Source: Shewanella marina JCM 15074 (lineage in GTDB: Bacteria > Pseudomonadota > Gammaproteobacteria > Enterobacterales > Shewanellaceae). Taken from it: a stretch of 64,000 nucleotides of DNA. Position numbers and translations under genes: made by a program. Where the stretch lies: assembly GCF_000614975.1 (NCBI RefSeq), contig NZ_BALM01000002.1, positions 242,733 to 306,732 of the forward strand. Direction: 5' to 3'. Below are positions 28,843 through 39,350 of this stretch, one piece after another (within the stretch, counting starts at the first letter, position 1; the number at the start of each line of letters is the position of its first letter). Below the pieces are notes generated by a model. The model ran no database searches. It saw only the letters and a list, made by a program, of their open reading frames with translations, and was not told the origin of the DNA.

Positions 28843-28853
28843 GTTTAAACCAT

Positions 28854-28886
28854 AAAAAAACGCCTAAATGATTAGGCGTTTTTTAT
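28854..28886. terminator. Bidirectional Rho-independent terminator between the giant gene and gltA
   Basis: A perfect 7-bp stem CGCCTAA/TTAGGCG with a four-base loop (28861-28878) is flanked by an A-run on the left and a T-run on the right, extending the helix with A-T pairs. It can stop both the giant gene (plus strand, stop at 28842) and gltA (minus strand, stop near 28919). Confidence 0.85.
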
Positions 28887-28918
28887 TGACATGCTATTTA
28901 TTTTTGCACAAGGTAAAT

Positions 28919-30211
28919 TTAAGGCTGTCTATCAGCGTGAGAGATAAAGTCTCGCTCAGTTTTACCCGTGTACAATTGACGTGGGCGACCAATCTTATGA
29001 CCAGGCTGATCTAACATCTCTTTCCAGTGAGCAATCCAACCAACGGTACGAGATAGGGCAAAAATCACAGTGAACATACTGGTAGGAATACCAATTGCTT
29101 TCATGATTAAGCCTGAATAGAAATCAACGTTCGGGTAGAGCTTCTTCGAGACAAAGTATTCATCTTCAAGTGCAATACGTTCAAGTTCCATTGCTACATC
29201 AAGCAATGGGTCGTTGACTTTGAGCTCATCAAGTACTTCATGGCACGTTTCGCGCATCACTTTAGCACGTGGATCAAAGTTTTTATAAACTCGGTGACCA
29301 AAGCCCATTAAGCGGAACGGATCATCTTTGTCTTTAGCCCGTTCAATAAATTCAGGAATACGGTCAACTGTACCGATCTCTTCAAGCATATTTAAACAAG
29401 CTTCGTTAGCGCCGCCATGGGCTGGGCCCCAAAGTGATGCAATACCTGCAGCAATACAGGCAAATGGATTCGCACCTGAAGAACCCGCTAAACGAACGGT
29501 AGAAGTTGACGCGTTCTGTTCGTGATCCGCATGTAGAATGAAAATTCTATCCATCGCTTTTTCAACAATAGGATTAACTTTATATTCTTCACTTGGCACT
29601 GAGAACATCATATGCAGGAAATTCCCCGCATAACTTAGACTATTTTGTGGATAAACAAAAGGTTGACCAATTGAATATTTATAACACATTGCCGCAATTG
29701 TTGGCATTTTCGAAATCAGTCTAAATGCCGCAATACGGCGATGTTGCTTGTCATGTACATCTAATGAATCTTGATAGAAAGCTGATAGCGCACCCGTCAC
29801 ACCACATAACATTGACATTGGATGTGCGTCACGGCGGAAGCCTCTAAAGAAGTGAACTAATTGCTCATGTACCATGGTGTGATTTTTTACCGTTGCCACA
29901 AACTCTTTGTACTGAGTTTTGGTAGGTAATTCACCATAGATAAGCAAAAAGCATAGATCTAAATAATCCGATTCTGTTGCAAGTTGTTCAATAGGATAGC
30001 CTCTGTGTAGCAGAATGCCTTTACCACCATCGATAAAGGTAATTGCTGATTCACAAGACGCTGTCGCAAGAAATCCTGGATCGTAAGTAAAATGTCCAGT
30101 GCTACCCAGTTTACTGATGTCGATAACATCTTGTCCTAAACTGCCCTGTTTAACTGGTAGCTCAATAGAGTCGTTGCCTGGTAATTCCAATTTGGCTTTC
30201 ATGTCAGCCAT
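28919..30211 (-). CDS. gltA: Citrate synthase (type II, hexameric)
   Basis: Condenses acetyl-CoA and oxaloacetate to citrate, the entry step of the TCA cycle, in the cytoplasm. The 430-residue length fits the gammaproteobacterial type II enzyme (E. coli GltA has 427). The N-terminal A-K-L-E-L-P-G beta-domain of the NADH-sensitive family is present. Catalytic residues are visible in H-A-D-H-E-Q-N-A-S (substrate-binding His), G-F-G-H-R-V-Y (catalytic His) and V-D-F-Y-S-G (catalytic Asp). The gene faces away from sdhCDAB across a 446-bp control region, as in E. coli, so the two units probably share regulators. A CRP-like site lies about 100 bp upstream. The start at 30211 gives the expected M-A-D-M-K-A-K-L N-terminus. 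Confidence 0.97.
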   Translation of the reverse strand: MADMKAKLELPGNDSIELPVKQGSLGQDVIDISKLGSTGHFTYDPGFLATASCESAITFIDGGKGILLHRGYPIEQLATESDYLDLCFLLIYGELPTKTQYKEFVATVKNHTMVHEQLVHFFRGFRRDAHPMSMLCGVTGALSAFYQDSLDVHDKQHRRIAAFRLISKMPTIAAMCYKYSIGQPFVYPQNSLSYAGNFLHMMFSVPSEEYKVNPIVEKAMDRIFILHADHEQNASTSTVRLAGSSGANPFACIAAGIASLWGPAHGGANEACLNMLEEIGTVDRIPEFIERAKDKDDPFRLMGFGHRVYKNFDPRAKVMRETCHEVLDELKVNDPLLDVAMELERIALEDEYFVSKKLYPNVDFYSGLIMKAIGIPTSMFTVIFALSRTVGWIAHWKEMLDQPGHKIGRPRQLYTGKTERDFISHADRQP

Positions 30212-30657
30212 ACCCCGGTCTCCTTAACTTTATAATGATGTTATACGCCGTCGTCCATGTTTATATTGTTATAGCTTGAGTGTGGCATATTTAACAATCA
30301 TAACTTTACATTGGATCTCGATCACATTTCAATTTAAATGAGTGTTTAAATTTGTTAACGCAAAGATATACAAGTGATGCGGTTCGATGTCAATACTAGT
30401 CAAAAAGGTTAAATTTATGAAAATCGTTAAGATCACATAATTGGGTGTTTGTATTTGACATATTGCATGAGTATACTAGCGAATGTTAACGGTATGATAA
30501 AATACTGCTGCAAACTATCATCTTTTAGGTGTATATAAAGAAAAGATATAAGTAATTGTAGTAGGGCGATTATTTCATACGGTGACGGTTGTCTTTAGGG
30601 GGATTACAGGAACAATTTCTGACCCTAAAAAGGTATACATAATAAAAATATTGCTCA
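30212..30657. promoter_or_regulatory. Divergent gltA / sdhC control region
   Basis: These 446 bp separate the starts of gltA and sdhC and contain no ORF of note. The sequence is AT-rich and holds a CRP-like palindrome (30309-30329), a second half-site GATCACAT at 30431-30438, two GTTAAC words (near 30355 and 30484) and a TTGACA hexamer at 30456-30461 reading towards sdhC. I could not pair that hexamer with a well-spaced -10 element, so exact promoters are not called. In E. coli the same region is controlled by ArcA, CRP and Fur; equivalent control here is inference. Confidence 0.55.
30309..30329. promoter_or_regulatory. CRP-like binding site upstream of gltA
   Basis: Read on the minus strand, the site is AAATGTGATC-GAGATC-CAATG. 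This keeps the TGTGA half and the GATC core of the CRP consensus (AAATGTGATCTAGATCACATTT), with a degenerate right half. It lies about 98-118 bp upstream of the gltA start codon. Assignment rests on similarity to the E. coli consensus only. Confidence 0.5.
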
Positions 30658-31053
30658 ATGGAGCTGAGTGAGCTAAACGTGAAAAAGCAAAGACCTGTCC
30701 ATTTAGATCTGCAGACCATTCACTTTCCTGCGACTGCGATTGCATCAATTCTTCACCGTGTTTCTGGTGTCATTATGCTATTTGCTGTTGGTATTCTCAT
30801 CTGGTTACTTAATGAATCATTATCATCACCAGAAGGATTTGCCCAAGTACAGCAATGGTTCGATAGTATTATCTTAAAGTTTATCGTTTGGGGGATTTTA
30901 ACCGCGCTAGGTTATCACCTGCTGGCTGGTATTCGACATTTGATAATGGACTCAGGACGTTGGGAAGAATTCGATTCAGGTAATAAGTCAGCAAAAGCTG
31001 TATTTGTTATCGCAATTATCTTTTCAGTATTAGTGGGAGCATGGTTATGGTAA
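30658..31053 (+). CDS. sdhC: Succinate dehydrogenase cytochrome b556 subunit
   Basis: Membrane anchor of complex II; with SdhD it binds heme b and ubiquinone and passes electrons from succinate oxidation. The signature K-K-Q-R-P-V-H-L-D-L near the N-terminus and S-I-L-H-R-V-S-G-V (quinone-site Ser and Arg region) are present. Three hydrophobic helices follow, with the heme-ligand His region H-L-L-A-G-I-R-H-L. Start choice is uncertain: ATG 30658 gives M-E-L-S-E-L-N-V-K-K, comparable to the E. coli start M-I-R-N-V-K-K, while GTG 30679 is preceded by a weak GTGAG. First gene of sdhCDAB-sucABCD; it overlaps the next gene by a few bases. Confidence 0.95.
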   Translation: MELSELNVKKQRPVHLDLQTIHFPATAIASILHRVSGVIMLFAVGILIWLLNESLSSPEGFAQVQQWFDSIILKFIVWGILTALGYHLLAGIRHLIMDSGRWEEFDSGNKSAKAVFVIAIIFSVLVGAWLW

Positions 31054-31394
31054 CAAATGCAGCCAGTTTTGGACGCAGCGGTGTCCATGATTATATTTTA
31101 ATCCGTGCGAGCGGCATTATCCTCGCTTGTTATACCTTGTTTTTACTCGGTTTTGTGTTAACAAGCTCACCACTTACCTATGATGCTTGGCAAGGACTCT
31201 TTAGTGCATTGCCAATGAAAGTCTTTACCTTATTGGCGCTAGTTGCGGTGTTAGTTCACGCATGGATTGGCGTTTGGCAAGTGCTAACTGATTATATTAA
31301 GCCGTTAATGTTAAGAGGTTTTTTACAGTTTGTATTTGTCGTTTTGGTATTAGTTTATTTGCTAGCTGGCATTAGCATCGTGTGGGAGGTTTAA
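31047..31394 (+). CDS. sdhD: Succinate dehydrogenase hydrophobic membrane anchor subunit
   Basis: Second membrane anchor of complex II. The N-terminus M-V-T-N-A-A-S-F-G-R-S-G-V-H-D matches E. coli SdhD (M-V-S-N-A-S-A-L-G-R-N-G-V-H-D), which decides for the ATG at 31047 over that at 31041; GGGAG at 31035-31039 is correctly spaced for it. Three transmembrane helices are evident. H-A-W-I-G-V-W-Q-V-L-T-D-Y contains the heme ligand His and the conserved quinone-site Tyr region. It overlaps the sdhC stop and ends directly before the GTG of sdhA. Confidence 0.95.
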   Translation: MVTNAASFGRSGVHDYILIRASGIILACYTLFLLGFVLTSSPLTYDAWQGLFSALPMKVFTLLALVAVLVHAWIGVWQVLTDYIKPLMLRGFLQFVFVVLVLVYLLAGISIVWEV

Positions 31395-33161
31395 GTGAGT
31401 ATTCCAGTTCGTGAGTTTGATGCTGTGGTGATTGGCGCTGGTGGCGCTGGTATGCGAGCAGCATTGCAGATTTCCAAAGAAGGAAAGAGCTGCGCATTAT
31501 TATCGAAAGTATTTCCAACCCGTTCACATACTGTGTCGGCGCAAGGAGGTATTACAGTCGCTTTGGGTAACGCCCATGAAGATAACTGGCAATACCATAT
31601 GTACGATACCGTCAAGGGATCTGATTTTATTGGTGACCAAGACGCCATTGAATATATGTGTCAAACGGGGCCAGAAGCGGTTATTGAGTTAGAGCAAATG
31701 GGCTTACCATTTTCTCGTTTTGAAGATGGCACCATTTATCAACGTCCATTTGGTGGTCAATCTAAAAACTTTGGTGGTGAGCAGGCGGCTCGTACTGCAG
31801 CCGCGGCAGACCGTACAGGTCACGCGTTATTGCACTGTTTATATCAACAGAACGTCAAAAACAAAACTGAAGTTTTTTCTGAGTGGTATGCCTTAGATTT
31901 AGTTAAGAACGAAGACGATGTCATTGTTGGTTGTACTGCAATTGATATCGAAAGTGGTGAGATTGTTTACTTTAAAGCAAAAGCCACTATTTTAGCGACA
32001 GGCGGCGCAGGCCGTATCTATGCTTCTACCACTAATGCCCATATTAATACTGGTGATGGTGTCGGCATGGCGGCTAGAGCGGGTATTCAGTTACAAGATA
32101 TGGAAATGTGGCAATTCCATCCGACAGGCATCGCTGGCGCAGGGGTATTGGTTACTGAAGGTTGTCGTGGTGAAGGTGGTTACCTGCTGAATAAAGATGG
32201 TGAGCGCTTTATGGAGCGTTATGCGCCTAATGCTAAAGACTTGGCTTCTCGTGACGTTGTAGCTCGTTCAATGATGACTGAAATTCGTGAAGGCCGGGGT
32301 TGTGACGGCCCAATGGGACCTCATCTACAATTGAAACTTGATCATTTGGGTAAGGCGACATTAGAAGAGCGTTTACCGGGCGTATGTGAATTATCACGTA
32401 CCTTTGCGCATATTGATCCTGCTGATGGTCCAATCCCTGTTATCCCTACTTGTCACTATATGATGGGCGGTTTACCGACCCGTGTTAGTGGTCAAGTTAT
32501 CAGCAAAGATGCCGATGGTACTGAACATGACGTAGTGGGTTTGCTCGCTGTAGGTGAAATTGCCTGTGTATCGGTACATGGTGCTAACCGTTTAGGCGGT
32601 AACTCGTTATTGGATCTCGTGGTGTTTGGCCGTGCAGCTGGGCAGCATTTAGGTAAAGTGTTGGATGCAACGCCAAACCCTAAAGCCGCGTCAGAAGCTG
32701 AGATTGAAAAATCACTGGCACGCTTAAATCGTTGGGAAAACAACAAAGACGGTGAAGATCCTGCGCAGATCCGTAAAGATTTACAGATGTGTATGCAGCT
32801 TAACTTCTCGGTATTTAGAACGGGTGAAGCGATGGCTGAAGGTTTAGTGGAGCTGAAAAAGATCCGCGACCGTCTAGCCAATGCCAAGTTATCTGATAAT
32901 TCAAGAGAGTTTAATACTCAGCGAATTGAATGTTTAGAACTTGATAACTTAATGGCAACGGCGATTGCGACTGCTTATGCTGCAAACTATCGCACAGAGA
33001 GCCGTGGTGCCCACTCTCGTGAAGACTTTGTTGAACGTGATGACGAGAATTGGTTATGTCATAGCTTATTTAATCCAGTGACTGAAGAGATGAGTCGCCG
33101 TGATGTTAATATGGCACCGATTCACCGCGAAGCATTTCCACCTAAAAAACGTACCTACTAG
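31395..33161 (+). CDS. sdhA: Succinate dehydrogenase flavoprotein subunit
   Basis: Oxidises succinate to fumarate on covalently bound FAD at the cytoplasmic face of complex II. The 588 residues equal the E. coli enzyme in length. The N-terminal dinucleotide fold V-I-G-A-G-G-A-G-M, the flavinylation motif [10 protein letters not shown] (His attaches FAD) and the substrate-site stretch H-P-T-G are present. [12 protein letters not shown] and [14 protein letters not shown] are also conserved. Translation starts at GTG, immediately after the sdhD stop, indicating translational coupling. Confidence 0.97.
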   Translation: MSIPVREFDAVVIGAGGAGMRAALQISKEGKSCALLSKVFPTRSHTVSAQGGITVALGNAHEDNWQYHMYDTVKGSDFIGDQDAIEYMCQTGPEAVIELEQMGLPFSRFEDGTIYQRPFGGQSKNFGGEQAARTAAAADRTGHALLHCLYQQNVKNKTEVFSEWYALDLVKNEDDVIVGCTAIDIESGEIVYFKAKATILATGGAGRIYASTTNAHINTGDGVGMAARAGIQLQDMEMWQFHPTGIAGAGVLVTEGCRGEGGYLLNKDGERFMERYAPNAKDLASRDVVARSMMTEIREGRGCDGPMGPHLQLKLDHLGKATLEERLPGVCELSRTFAHIDPADGPIPVIPTCHYMMGGLPTRVSGQVISKDADGTEHDVVGLLAVGEIACVSVHGANRLGGNSLLDLVVFGRAAGQHLGKVLDATPNPKAASEAEIEKSLARLNRWENNKDGEDPAQIRKDLQMCMQLNFSVFRTGEAMAEGLVELKKIRDRLANAKLSDNSREFNTQRIECLELDNLMATAIATAYAANYRTESRGAHSREDFVERDDENWLCHSLFNPVTEEMSRRDVNMAPIHREAFPPKKRTY

Positions 33162-33170
33162 GAGCTTACG

Positions 33171-33878
33171 ATGAATTTAGAGATTGCAGTTTATCGATAT
33201 AATCCTGATGTAGATACCAAACCCTACATGCAGGACTATTCTCTGGAATTACCAGAGGGGACTGACATGATGGTGCTTGATGTGCTGATGAAGCTCAAAG
33301 AGCAAGATCCATCACTAGCATTTCGTCGTTCTTGCCGCGAAGGAGTATGTGGCTCGGATGGTGTTAATATGAATGGCAAAAATGGTTTAGCTTGTATTAC
33401 ACCTGTTTCAAGTTTTAATGGTAAGAAACTAGTTGTAAGACCTTTACCAGGAATGCCTGTTGTTCGCGATTTGATAGTTGATTTAACTCAGTTTTATAAG
33501 CAATATGAGAAAATAAAACCGTATTTAATCAATGATGACAAAACACCTGCACGCGAACACTTACAATCGATAGAAGATCGTGCTCATTTAGATGGTCTTT
33601 ATGAGTGTATTATGTGTGCATGTTGTTCAACGGCTTGTCCATCATTTTGGTGGAATCCTGATAAGTTTATCGGTCCAAGTGGTTTACTCCATGCGTACCG
33701 TTTTCTTATTGATAGCCGTGATACTGCGACAGAAGAACGCCTTGATGCGCTAGATGACGCTTATAGTGTGTTCCGTTGTCATGGCATTATGAACTGTGTT
33801 GATGTTTGTCCTAAAGGATTAAATCCAACTAAGGCCATTGGGCATATTAAATCTATGTTATTGAAGCGAGCGGTATAG
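33171..33878 (+). CDS. sdhB: Succinate dehydrogenase iron-sulfur subunit
   Basis: Carries electrons from SdhA to the membrane quinone site. All cluster ligands are visible: S-C-R-E-G-V-C-G-S-D-G plus the later L-A-C-I-T for the [2Fe-2S] centre, C-I-M-C-A-C-C-S-T-A-C-P for the [4Fe-4S] centre, and C-H-G-I-M-N-C-V-D-V-C-P-K-G for the [3Fe-4S] centre. The 235 residues are close to E. coli SdhB (238). It follows sdhA by nine bases, with GGAG just upstream of the ATG. Confidence 0.97.
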   Translation: MNLEIAVYRYNPDVDTKPYMQDYSLELPEGTDMMVLDVLMKLKEQDPSLAFRRSCREGVCGSDGVNMNGKNGLACITPVSSFNGKKLVVRPLPGMPVVRDLIVDLTQFYKQYEKIKPYLINDDKTPAREHLQSIEDRAHLDGLYECIMCACCSTACPSFWWNPDKFIGPSGLLHAYRFLIDSRDTATEERLDALDDAYSVFRCHGIMNCVDVCPKGLNPTKAIGHIKSMLLKRAV

Positions 33879-33921
33879 ATGCACAAAAAAGGACTTTTCT
33901 TTTCAAAATCCTTCTAATTAT

Positions 33922-33955
33922 AGAGAGTCATTATCAGGCTGGTGATGGCTCTTTT
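33922..33955 (+). terminator. Imperfect hairpin with T-run between sdhB and sucA
   Basis: AGAG-AGTCAT-TATCA can pair with TGGTGATGGCTCT and is followed by TTTT. The stem has mismatches and the T-run is short. It may attenuate transcription between the sdh and suc halves of the operon or be an RNA-processing site. It is not strong enough to call a full terminator. Confidence 0.35.
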
Positions 33956-34063
33956 GTGTGTTTGTAGTTATAGCAGTTACATTAAGCCGCTGAACTTTAA
34001 TGTAACTGGTATTAGATAATAAGTGCGAGTTTGGCCATCTATCATGTGTTGAAAGGAATAAAA

Positions 34064-36885
34064 ATGCAGCAAGGCATCATGAAAACATGGTTTGAATCTC
34101 TCATTTTAATGGGGCAAATTCGACCTATATTGAGCAAATGTATGAGGCCTATCAAGACAACCCTCTGTCAGTATCGGATGATTGGCGAGCGGTGTTTGAT
34201 AACCTTCCAGTAACGAATGAAGCTGCTCTGGATATGCCAGAAGTATCGCACTCAAAAGTTCGTGATTATTTCCGCAGTTTAGCACTTGAGGGCTATAAGC
34301 GAGGTAGTGGCGGCGTTTCAGATCCTGAGTTGGATGCAAAACAAGTTAAGGTGTTACAGCTAATCAATGCCCATCGTTTTAGAGGACATCAAAATGCCAA
34401 CCTTGATCCGTTAGGATTATGGAAGCGTGATGTTGTGGCAGAACTTGATCCAAGTTTTCACGGTTTAACTGTGGATGACATGGACAGAGAATTTAATACC
34501 GGTTCGTTTGCTTTTGGTGGTGAAACCATGAAGCTAGGCGAACTCGTTAAAGCGCTAAAGAGCACGTATTGTGGCTCGATTGGTGCTGAATATATGCATA
34601 TCACCAACACTGAAGAAAAACGTTGGTTACAGCAGCGCATTGAGCCTAATTTAGGCAAGGGCGTATTTTCAAGACAAGATAAGCTTCGTTTGCTTGATGG
34701 TCTGAATGCTGCTGAGGGCATGGAAAAATATTTAGGGGCAAAATTCCCTGGTGCCAAACGATTCTCACTTGAAGGTGGTGATTCGTTAGTGCCGATGATG
34801 CGTGAAATTATTTATCGCGGCGGTGAGGCTGGTACCAAAGAAGTGGTGGTGGGTATGGCTCACCGCGGACGTTTAAATTTATTAGTGAATATTTTAGGTA
34901 AACGTCCTTCAGAGCTATTTGATGAATTCGCAGGTCGTCATAATGACACGCTCGGCTCGGGTGATGTGAAGTATCACCAAGGTTTCTCATCTGATTTTGA
35001 AACTCCAGGTGGTAATGTTCACTTAGCTTTAGCCTTTAATCCATCACACTTAGAAATTGTTAATCCTGTGGTAATGGGCTCTGTTCGCGCACGTATTGAT
35101 CGCCGCGGCTGTGGTGATGGTACCCAAGTGATGCCAATTACGATTCATGGTGACTCGGCTATTGCTGGCCAAGGCATTGTGCAAGAAACCTTTAATATGT
35201 CACAAACTCGTGGCTTTAAAGTGGGCGGTAGCATTCGTATTGTGGTCAATAATCAAGTGGGCTTTACCACTTCAAATCATCATGATGTGCGTTCAACTGA
35301 ATACTGTACTGATATTGCTAAAATGCTACAGGCACCGATTTTCCATGTGAACAGTGATGATCCTGAAGCGGTTGCGTTTGTGTCACAGTTAGCGGTTGAT
35401 TACCGTAATTTATTTAAGCGTGATGTGGTGATTGATTTAGTTTGTTATCGCCGTCATGGACATAACGAAGCCGATGAGCCAAGTGCAACTCAGCCATTGA
35501 TGTACAGCAAAATCAAAAAGCATCCAACCACCCGTAAAATTTATGCGGATAAATTGATTGCCGAAGAGACCCTCGGTGCTGATGATGTGATTGGCATGAT
35601 CAATGATTATCGTGACGCTTTAGATCACGGTGATTGTGTGGTTAAAGAGTGGCGTCCAATGACACTGCATTCTGTCGATTGGAGCCCGTATATTGGTCAA
35701 GATTGGGATGCTGAATATGATCCGACTTTGCCTATTGAAAAGGTTAAAGATTTAGCCAATAAGATTTGTGATGTGCCCGCAAGCCATAAACTACAATCAC
35801 GAGTGGCAAAAATTTACAAAGACAGACAGTCGATGGCTGATGGTGATAAACCATTAGATTGGGGCTTTGCTGAAACATTAGCTTATGCCTCTATTTTAGT
35901 CGAAGATAAACGAATCCGTATTACCGGCCAAGACTCTGGTCGCGGTACGTTTTTTCATCGTCATGCCGTACTACACAACCAAAATGATGCGACGACTTAC
36001 TTACCGCTGCGTAATGTCGCAGACCAGCAGGGGCCAATTGATATTATTGACTCTGTTTTATCAGAAGCATCAGTACTGGCATTTGAATATGGTTATGCAA
36101 CGGCAGAGCCGGGTGGATTAACCTTATGGGAAGCTCAATTTGGTGATTTTGTTAACTGCGCGCAAGTGGTAATTGACCAGTTCTTGTCATCAGGCGAACA
36201 AAAGTGGGGCCGTTTATGTGGTTTAACGATGTTGTTACCGCACGGCTATGAAGGTCAAGGCCCTGAGCATTCAAGTGCACGTTTAGAGCGATTCCTTCAG
36301 CTATGTGCCAACCATAATATGCAAGTATGTGTGCCATCAACACCAGCACAGGTTTATCACATGCTACGTCGTCAAGTCTTTAGACCGATGCGTCGACCAT
36401 TAGTGGTGATGTCACCTAAATCATTATTGCGTCACCCATTAGCTGTATCGAGTTTAGATGAGCTAGCTAATGGTAGTTTCCAAAATGTCATCGGTGAAAT
36501 TGATGATATCGATCCAAGTAAAGTTGACCGCGTTATCTTCTGTAGCGGTAAGGTTTACTTTGAATTGCTCGAACGTCGCCGTCAGGAAGACATAGATAAT
36601 ATAGCGATTGTACGTGTTGAACAGCTGTATCCATTCCCACATGACCAAATGCTTGAGTTATTGGTGCAATATGCTCACGTAACTGATTTTGTATGGTGTC
36701 AAGAGGAGCCGCAAAACCAAGGCGCTTGGTACTGTAGTCAACATCATTTCTGGCATGCGATACCAAAAGGTGCGCAGTTAACTTATGCAGGTCGTGAAGC
36801 TTCAGCTGCACCTGCGTGTGGTTATGCAGGGCTACATGCTAAACAACAAGAAGCGTTAATTCGCGATGCATTAAAGTTAAATTAA
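34064..36885 (+). CDS. sucA: 2-oxoglutarate dehydrogenase E1 component (one-base break near start)
   Basis: Thiamine-diphosphate E1 that decarboxylates 2-oxoglutarate and transfers succinyl to the lipoyl arm of SucB. The expected N-terminus M-Q-Q-G-I-M-K-T-W-F-E-S-S-H-F-N-G starts at ATG 34064 behind AAAGGA, but one T of TT is missing at about 34099, so the frame reads F-E-S-L-I-L. Restoring it gives 940 residues (E. coli 933), and the downstream frame is intact from the M-Y-E-A-Y-Q-D-N-P at 34138. ThDP and catalytic regions seen include H-R-G-R-L-N, G-D-S-A-I-A-G-Q-G, N-N-Q-V-G-F-T-T and R-H-G-H-N-E-A-D-E. Loss of this gene would break the TCA cycle, so the gap is almost certainly a sequence error. 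Confidence 0.95.
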
Positions 36886-36911
36886 CAACCAATTTAAAAG
36901 GATAGTGACCA

Positions 36912-38108
36912 ATGAGTATCGAAATTAAGGTACCTGTATTACCAGAGTCAGTAGCGGATGCAACGATTGCAACTTGGCATGTACAAGCGGGCGAACAGGT
37001 CACCCGTGACCAAGTGTTGGTTGATATTGAAACTGATAAAGTGGTGTTAGAAGTACCGGCACCAGCAGATGGCCAAATCTCAGAATTTTTAGGTGCAGAA
37101 GGTGATACTGTACTCGGTGAGCAGGTGATCGCGCAGTTTATGCCTGGTGCGGTTGTTGGCCAAGAAGTCACCAAAGCAGAGGCCGCTGCATCAGCGCCAG
37201 TTGCTGAAGTTGAAGCAAGTGAAGAAAATAATGATGCATTAAGTCCATCTGTGCGCCGCCTAGTGGCTGAGCATAATTTAGATGCGAGCCAAATTAAAGG
37301 TTCTGGTGTGGGCGGGCGTATTACTAAAGAAGATGTTGAAGCTTTCATTAAGCAAGCTGGTAGTGTCGCAAAACCAGCTGTTCCTGCACCTGTTGCGCCA
37401 TTGGGCGAGCGTAGTCAAAAGCGTGTGCCGATGACCCGTCTTCGTAAAACCATTGCTAACCGTTTACTTGAAGCTAAGCACTCAACTGCGATGTTAACCA
37501 CCTTTAACGAGGTTAACATGAAGCCGATTATGGATATTCGTAAGCAATATCAAGAGGTGTTTGAGAAGTGTCATGGTATTCGTCTTGGCTTTATGTCGTT
37601 TTACGTTAAAGCGGTGACAGAAGCGCTAAAGCGTTACCCTGAAGTAAATGCGTCTATTGATGGTGATGATTTGGTATATCATAACTACTTTGATATTAGT
37701 ATTGCGGTATCAACACCTCGTGGATTAGTCACTCCAGTATTACGTGATACAGATAATATGAGCCTTGCTGATATTGAGCATGCGGTACGTGAACTTGCGA
37801 TTAAGGGTAAAGATGGCAAGTTGACAGTAGACGATATGACTGGCGGTAACTTTACCGTGACTAACGGTGGCGTATTTGGTTCGTTAATGTCGACACCTAT
37901 TTTAAATTTACCGCAAAGCGCTATTTTAGGAATGCATGCCATTAAGGATCGACCTATGGCGGTTAATGGTCAGGTAGAAATTCTGCCTATGATGTATTTG
38001 GCGCTTTCTTACGATCATCGCATTATTGATGGTCGTGAATCTGTTGGTTTCCTAGTAACCATTAAAGATTTACTAGAAGATCCAACACGTTTATTGCTTG
38101 ACCTATAA
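36912..38108 (+). CDS. sucB: Dihydrolipoyl succinyltransferase (2-oxoglutarate dehydrogenase E2)
   Basis: Core of the 2-oxoglutarate dehydrogenase complex; moves the succinyl group from E1 to CoA through a lipoyl arm. Domains in order: lipoyl domain (residues 1-77) with the lipoylated lysine in E-T-D-K-V-V-L; an Ala/Glu-rich linker; the peripheral-subunit-binding domain (about 110-148: [19 protein letters not shown]); and the catalytic domain with D-H-R-I-I-D-G-R-E, holding the active-site His and Asp. The 398 residues fit the family (E. coli 405). The E3 subunit (lpd) is not in this window. Confidence 0.97.
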   Translation: MSIEIKVPVLPESVADATIATWHVQAGEQVTRDQVLVDIETDKVVLEVPAPADGQISEFLGAEGDTVLGEQVIAQFMPGAVVGQEVTKAEAAASAPVAEVEASEENNDALSPSVRRLVAEHNLDASQIKGSGVGGRITKEDVEAFIKQAGSVAKPAVPAPVAPLGERSQKRVPMTRLRKTIANRLLEAKHSTAMLTTFNEVNMKPIMDIRKQYQEVFEKCHGIRLGFMSFYVKAVTEALKRYPEVNASIDGDDLVYHNYFDISIAVSTPRGLVTPVLRDTDNMSLADIEHAVRELAIKGKDGKLTVDDMTGGNFTVTNGGVFGSLMSTPILNLPQSAILGMHAIKDRPMAVNGQVEILPMMYLALSYDHRIIDGRESVGFLVTIKDLLEDPTRLLLDL

Positions 38109-38180
38109 ATAGGCAATAAATGTATCGTGATTGACCTTCGGGTCAATCTCAATTCACCTGAAGTGTATGGATATAACAAT

Positions 38181-39350
38181 ATGAATTTGCATGAATATCA
38201 AGCAAAAGCACTGTTTGCTGAATATGGATTACCAGTGTCTGAAGGTTTTGCTTGTGATACAGCTCAAGAGGCTGTTGAAGCGACAGGCTATATCGGCGGT
38301 GATATGTGGGTCGTAAAGTGTCAGGTACATGCTGGTGGTCGTGGTAAGGCTGGTGGCGTAAAAGTAACTGGCGATAAAGAAGAAGTTCGTGCCTTTGCTG
38401 AGCATTGGTTAGGTCGCAATTTAGTGACCTATCAAACTGATGAAAATGGTCAGCCTGTAGCAAAAATTTTGGTTGAAAGCTGTACTGATATTGCCAATGA
38501 GCTTTATCTTGGCGCAGTGGTTGACCGCGCAACTCGTCGTGTTGTGTTTATGGCCTCAACTGAGGGCGGCGTAGAAATTGAAAAGGTGGCTGAAGAAACA
38601 CCTGAACTGATCCATAAAGCGATTATCGATCCATTAACTGGCCCTCAGTCATATCAAGCGCGTGATTTAGGTTTTAAGCTTGGTTTAACGCCAGTGCAAA
38701 TGAAGCAGTTCACTAAAATCTTTATGGGTTTAGCGAACATGTTTAATGATTATGATTTCTCACTATTGGAGATTAACCCATTGGTGATCACCAATGAAGG
38801 TAATCTACATTGCTTAGATGGCAAGATTGGTATTGATGGTAATGCATTGTTCCGCCAACCTAAGTTACGTGAAATGCACGATCCATCTCAAGATGATGCT
38901 CGTGAAGCACATGCCGCTAAATTTGAACTTAACTATGTAGCGTTAGACGGTAACATCGGTTGTATGGTCAATGGTGCTGGTTTAGCGATGGGGACCATGG
39001 ATATTGTTAACTTGTTTGGCGGTAGTCCTGCTAACTTTCTTGATGTAGGCGGCGGCGCGACTAAAGAGCGTGTAGCTGAAGCATTTAAGATTATTCTGTC
39101 AGACAGCAATGTAAAAGCCGTATTAGTGAATATTTTTGGTGGTATTGTTCGTTGTGACATGATTGCTGAAGGTATTATTGGCGCTGTACAAGAAGTGGGC
39201 GTAAAAGTACCTGTAGTTGTTCGCCTTGAAGGTAACAATGCAGATAAAGGTCTACAAGTGTTAGCTGAAAGTGGCTTAAATATCATCGCAGCAAGTGGTT
39301 TACAAGACGCTGCCCAGCAAGTAGTTGCAGCTGCTGCGGAGGTTAAATAA
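38181..39350 (+). CDS. sucC: Succinyl-CoA ligase (ADP-forming) subunit beta
   Basis: ATP-grasp subunit that binds nucleotide and, with SucD, makes ATP from succinyl-CoA. The start is the ATG at 38181, giving [12 protein letters not shown], the universal family N-terminus; the open frame upstream to 38127 is not expected to be translated. The 389 residues match E. coli (388). Visible are [15 protein letters not shown] for nucleotide binding and G-G-I-V-R-C-D near the end. The stop overlaps the sucD start (TAATG). Confidence 0.97.
   Translation: MNLHEYQAKALFAEYGLPVSEGFACDTAQEAVEATGYIGGDMWVVKCQVHAGGRGKAGGVKVTGDKEEVRAFAEHWLGRNLVTYQTDENGQPVAKILVESCTDIANELYLGAVVDRATRRVVFMASTEGGVEIEKVAEETPELIHKAIIDPLTGPQSYQARDLGFKLGLTPVQMKQFTKIFMGLANMFNDYDFSLLEINPLVITNEGNLHCLDGKIGIDGNALFRQPKLREMHDPSQDDAREAHAAKFELNYVALDGNIGCMVNGAGLAMGTMDIVNLFGGSPANFLDVGGGATKERVAEAFKIILSDSNVKAVLVNIFGGIVRCDMIAEGIIGAVQEVGVKVPVVVRLEGNNADKGLQVLAESGLNIIAASGLQDAAQQVVAAAAEVK

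Noticed and set aside
34106..36811. Minus-strand ORFs inside sucA
   Set aside because: sucA is a clear full-length E1 component, and the opposite-strand frames have no support.
38127..38180. Upstream start for sucC
   Set aside because: The family N-terminus M-N-L-H-E-Y-Q-A-K begins at 38181; the extra residues are not conserved.
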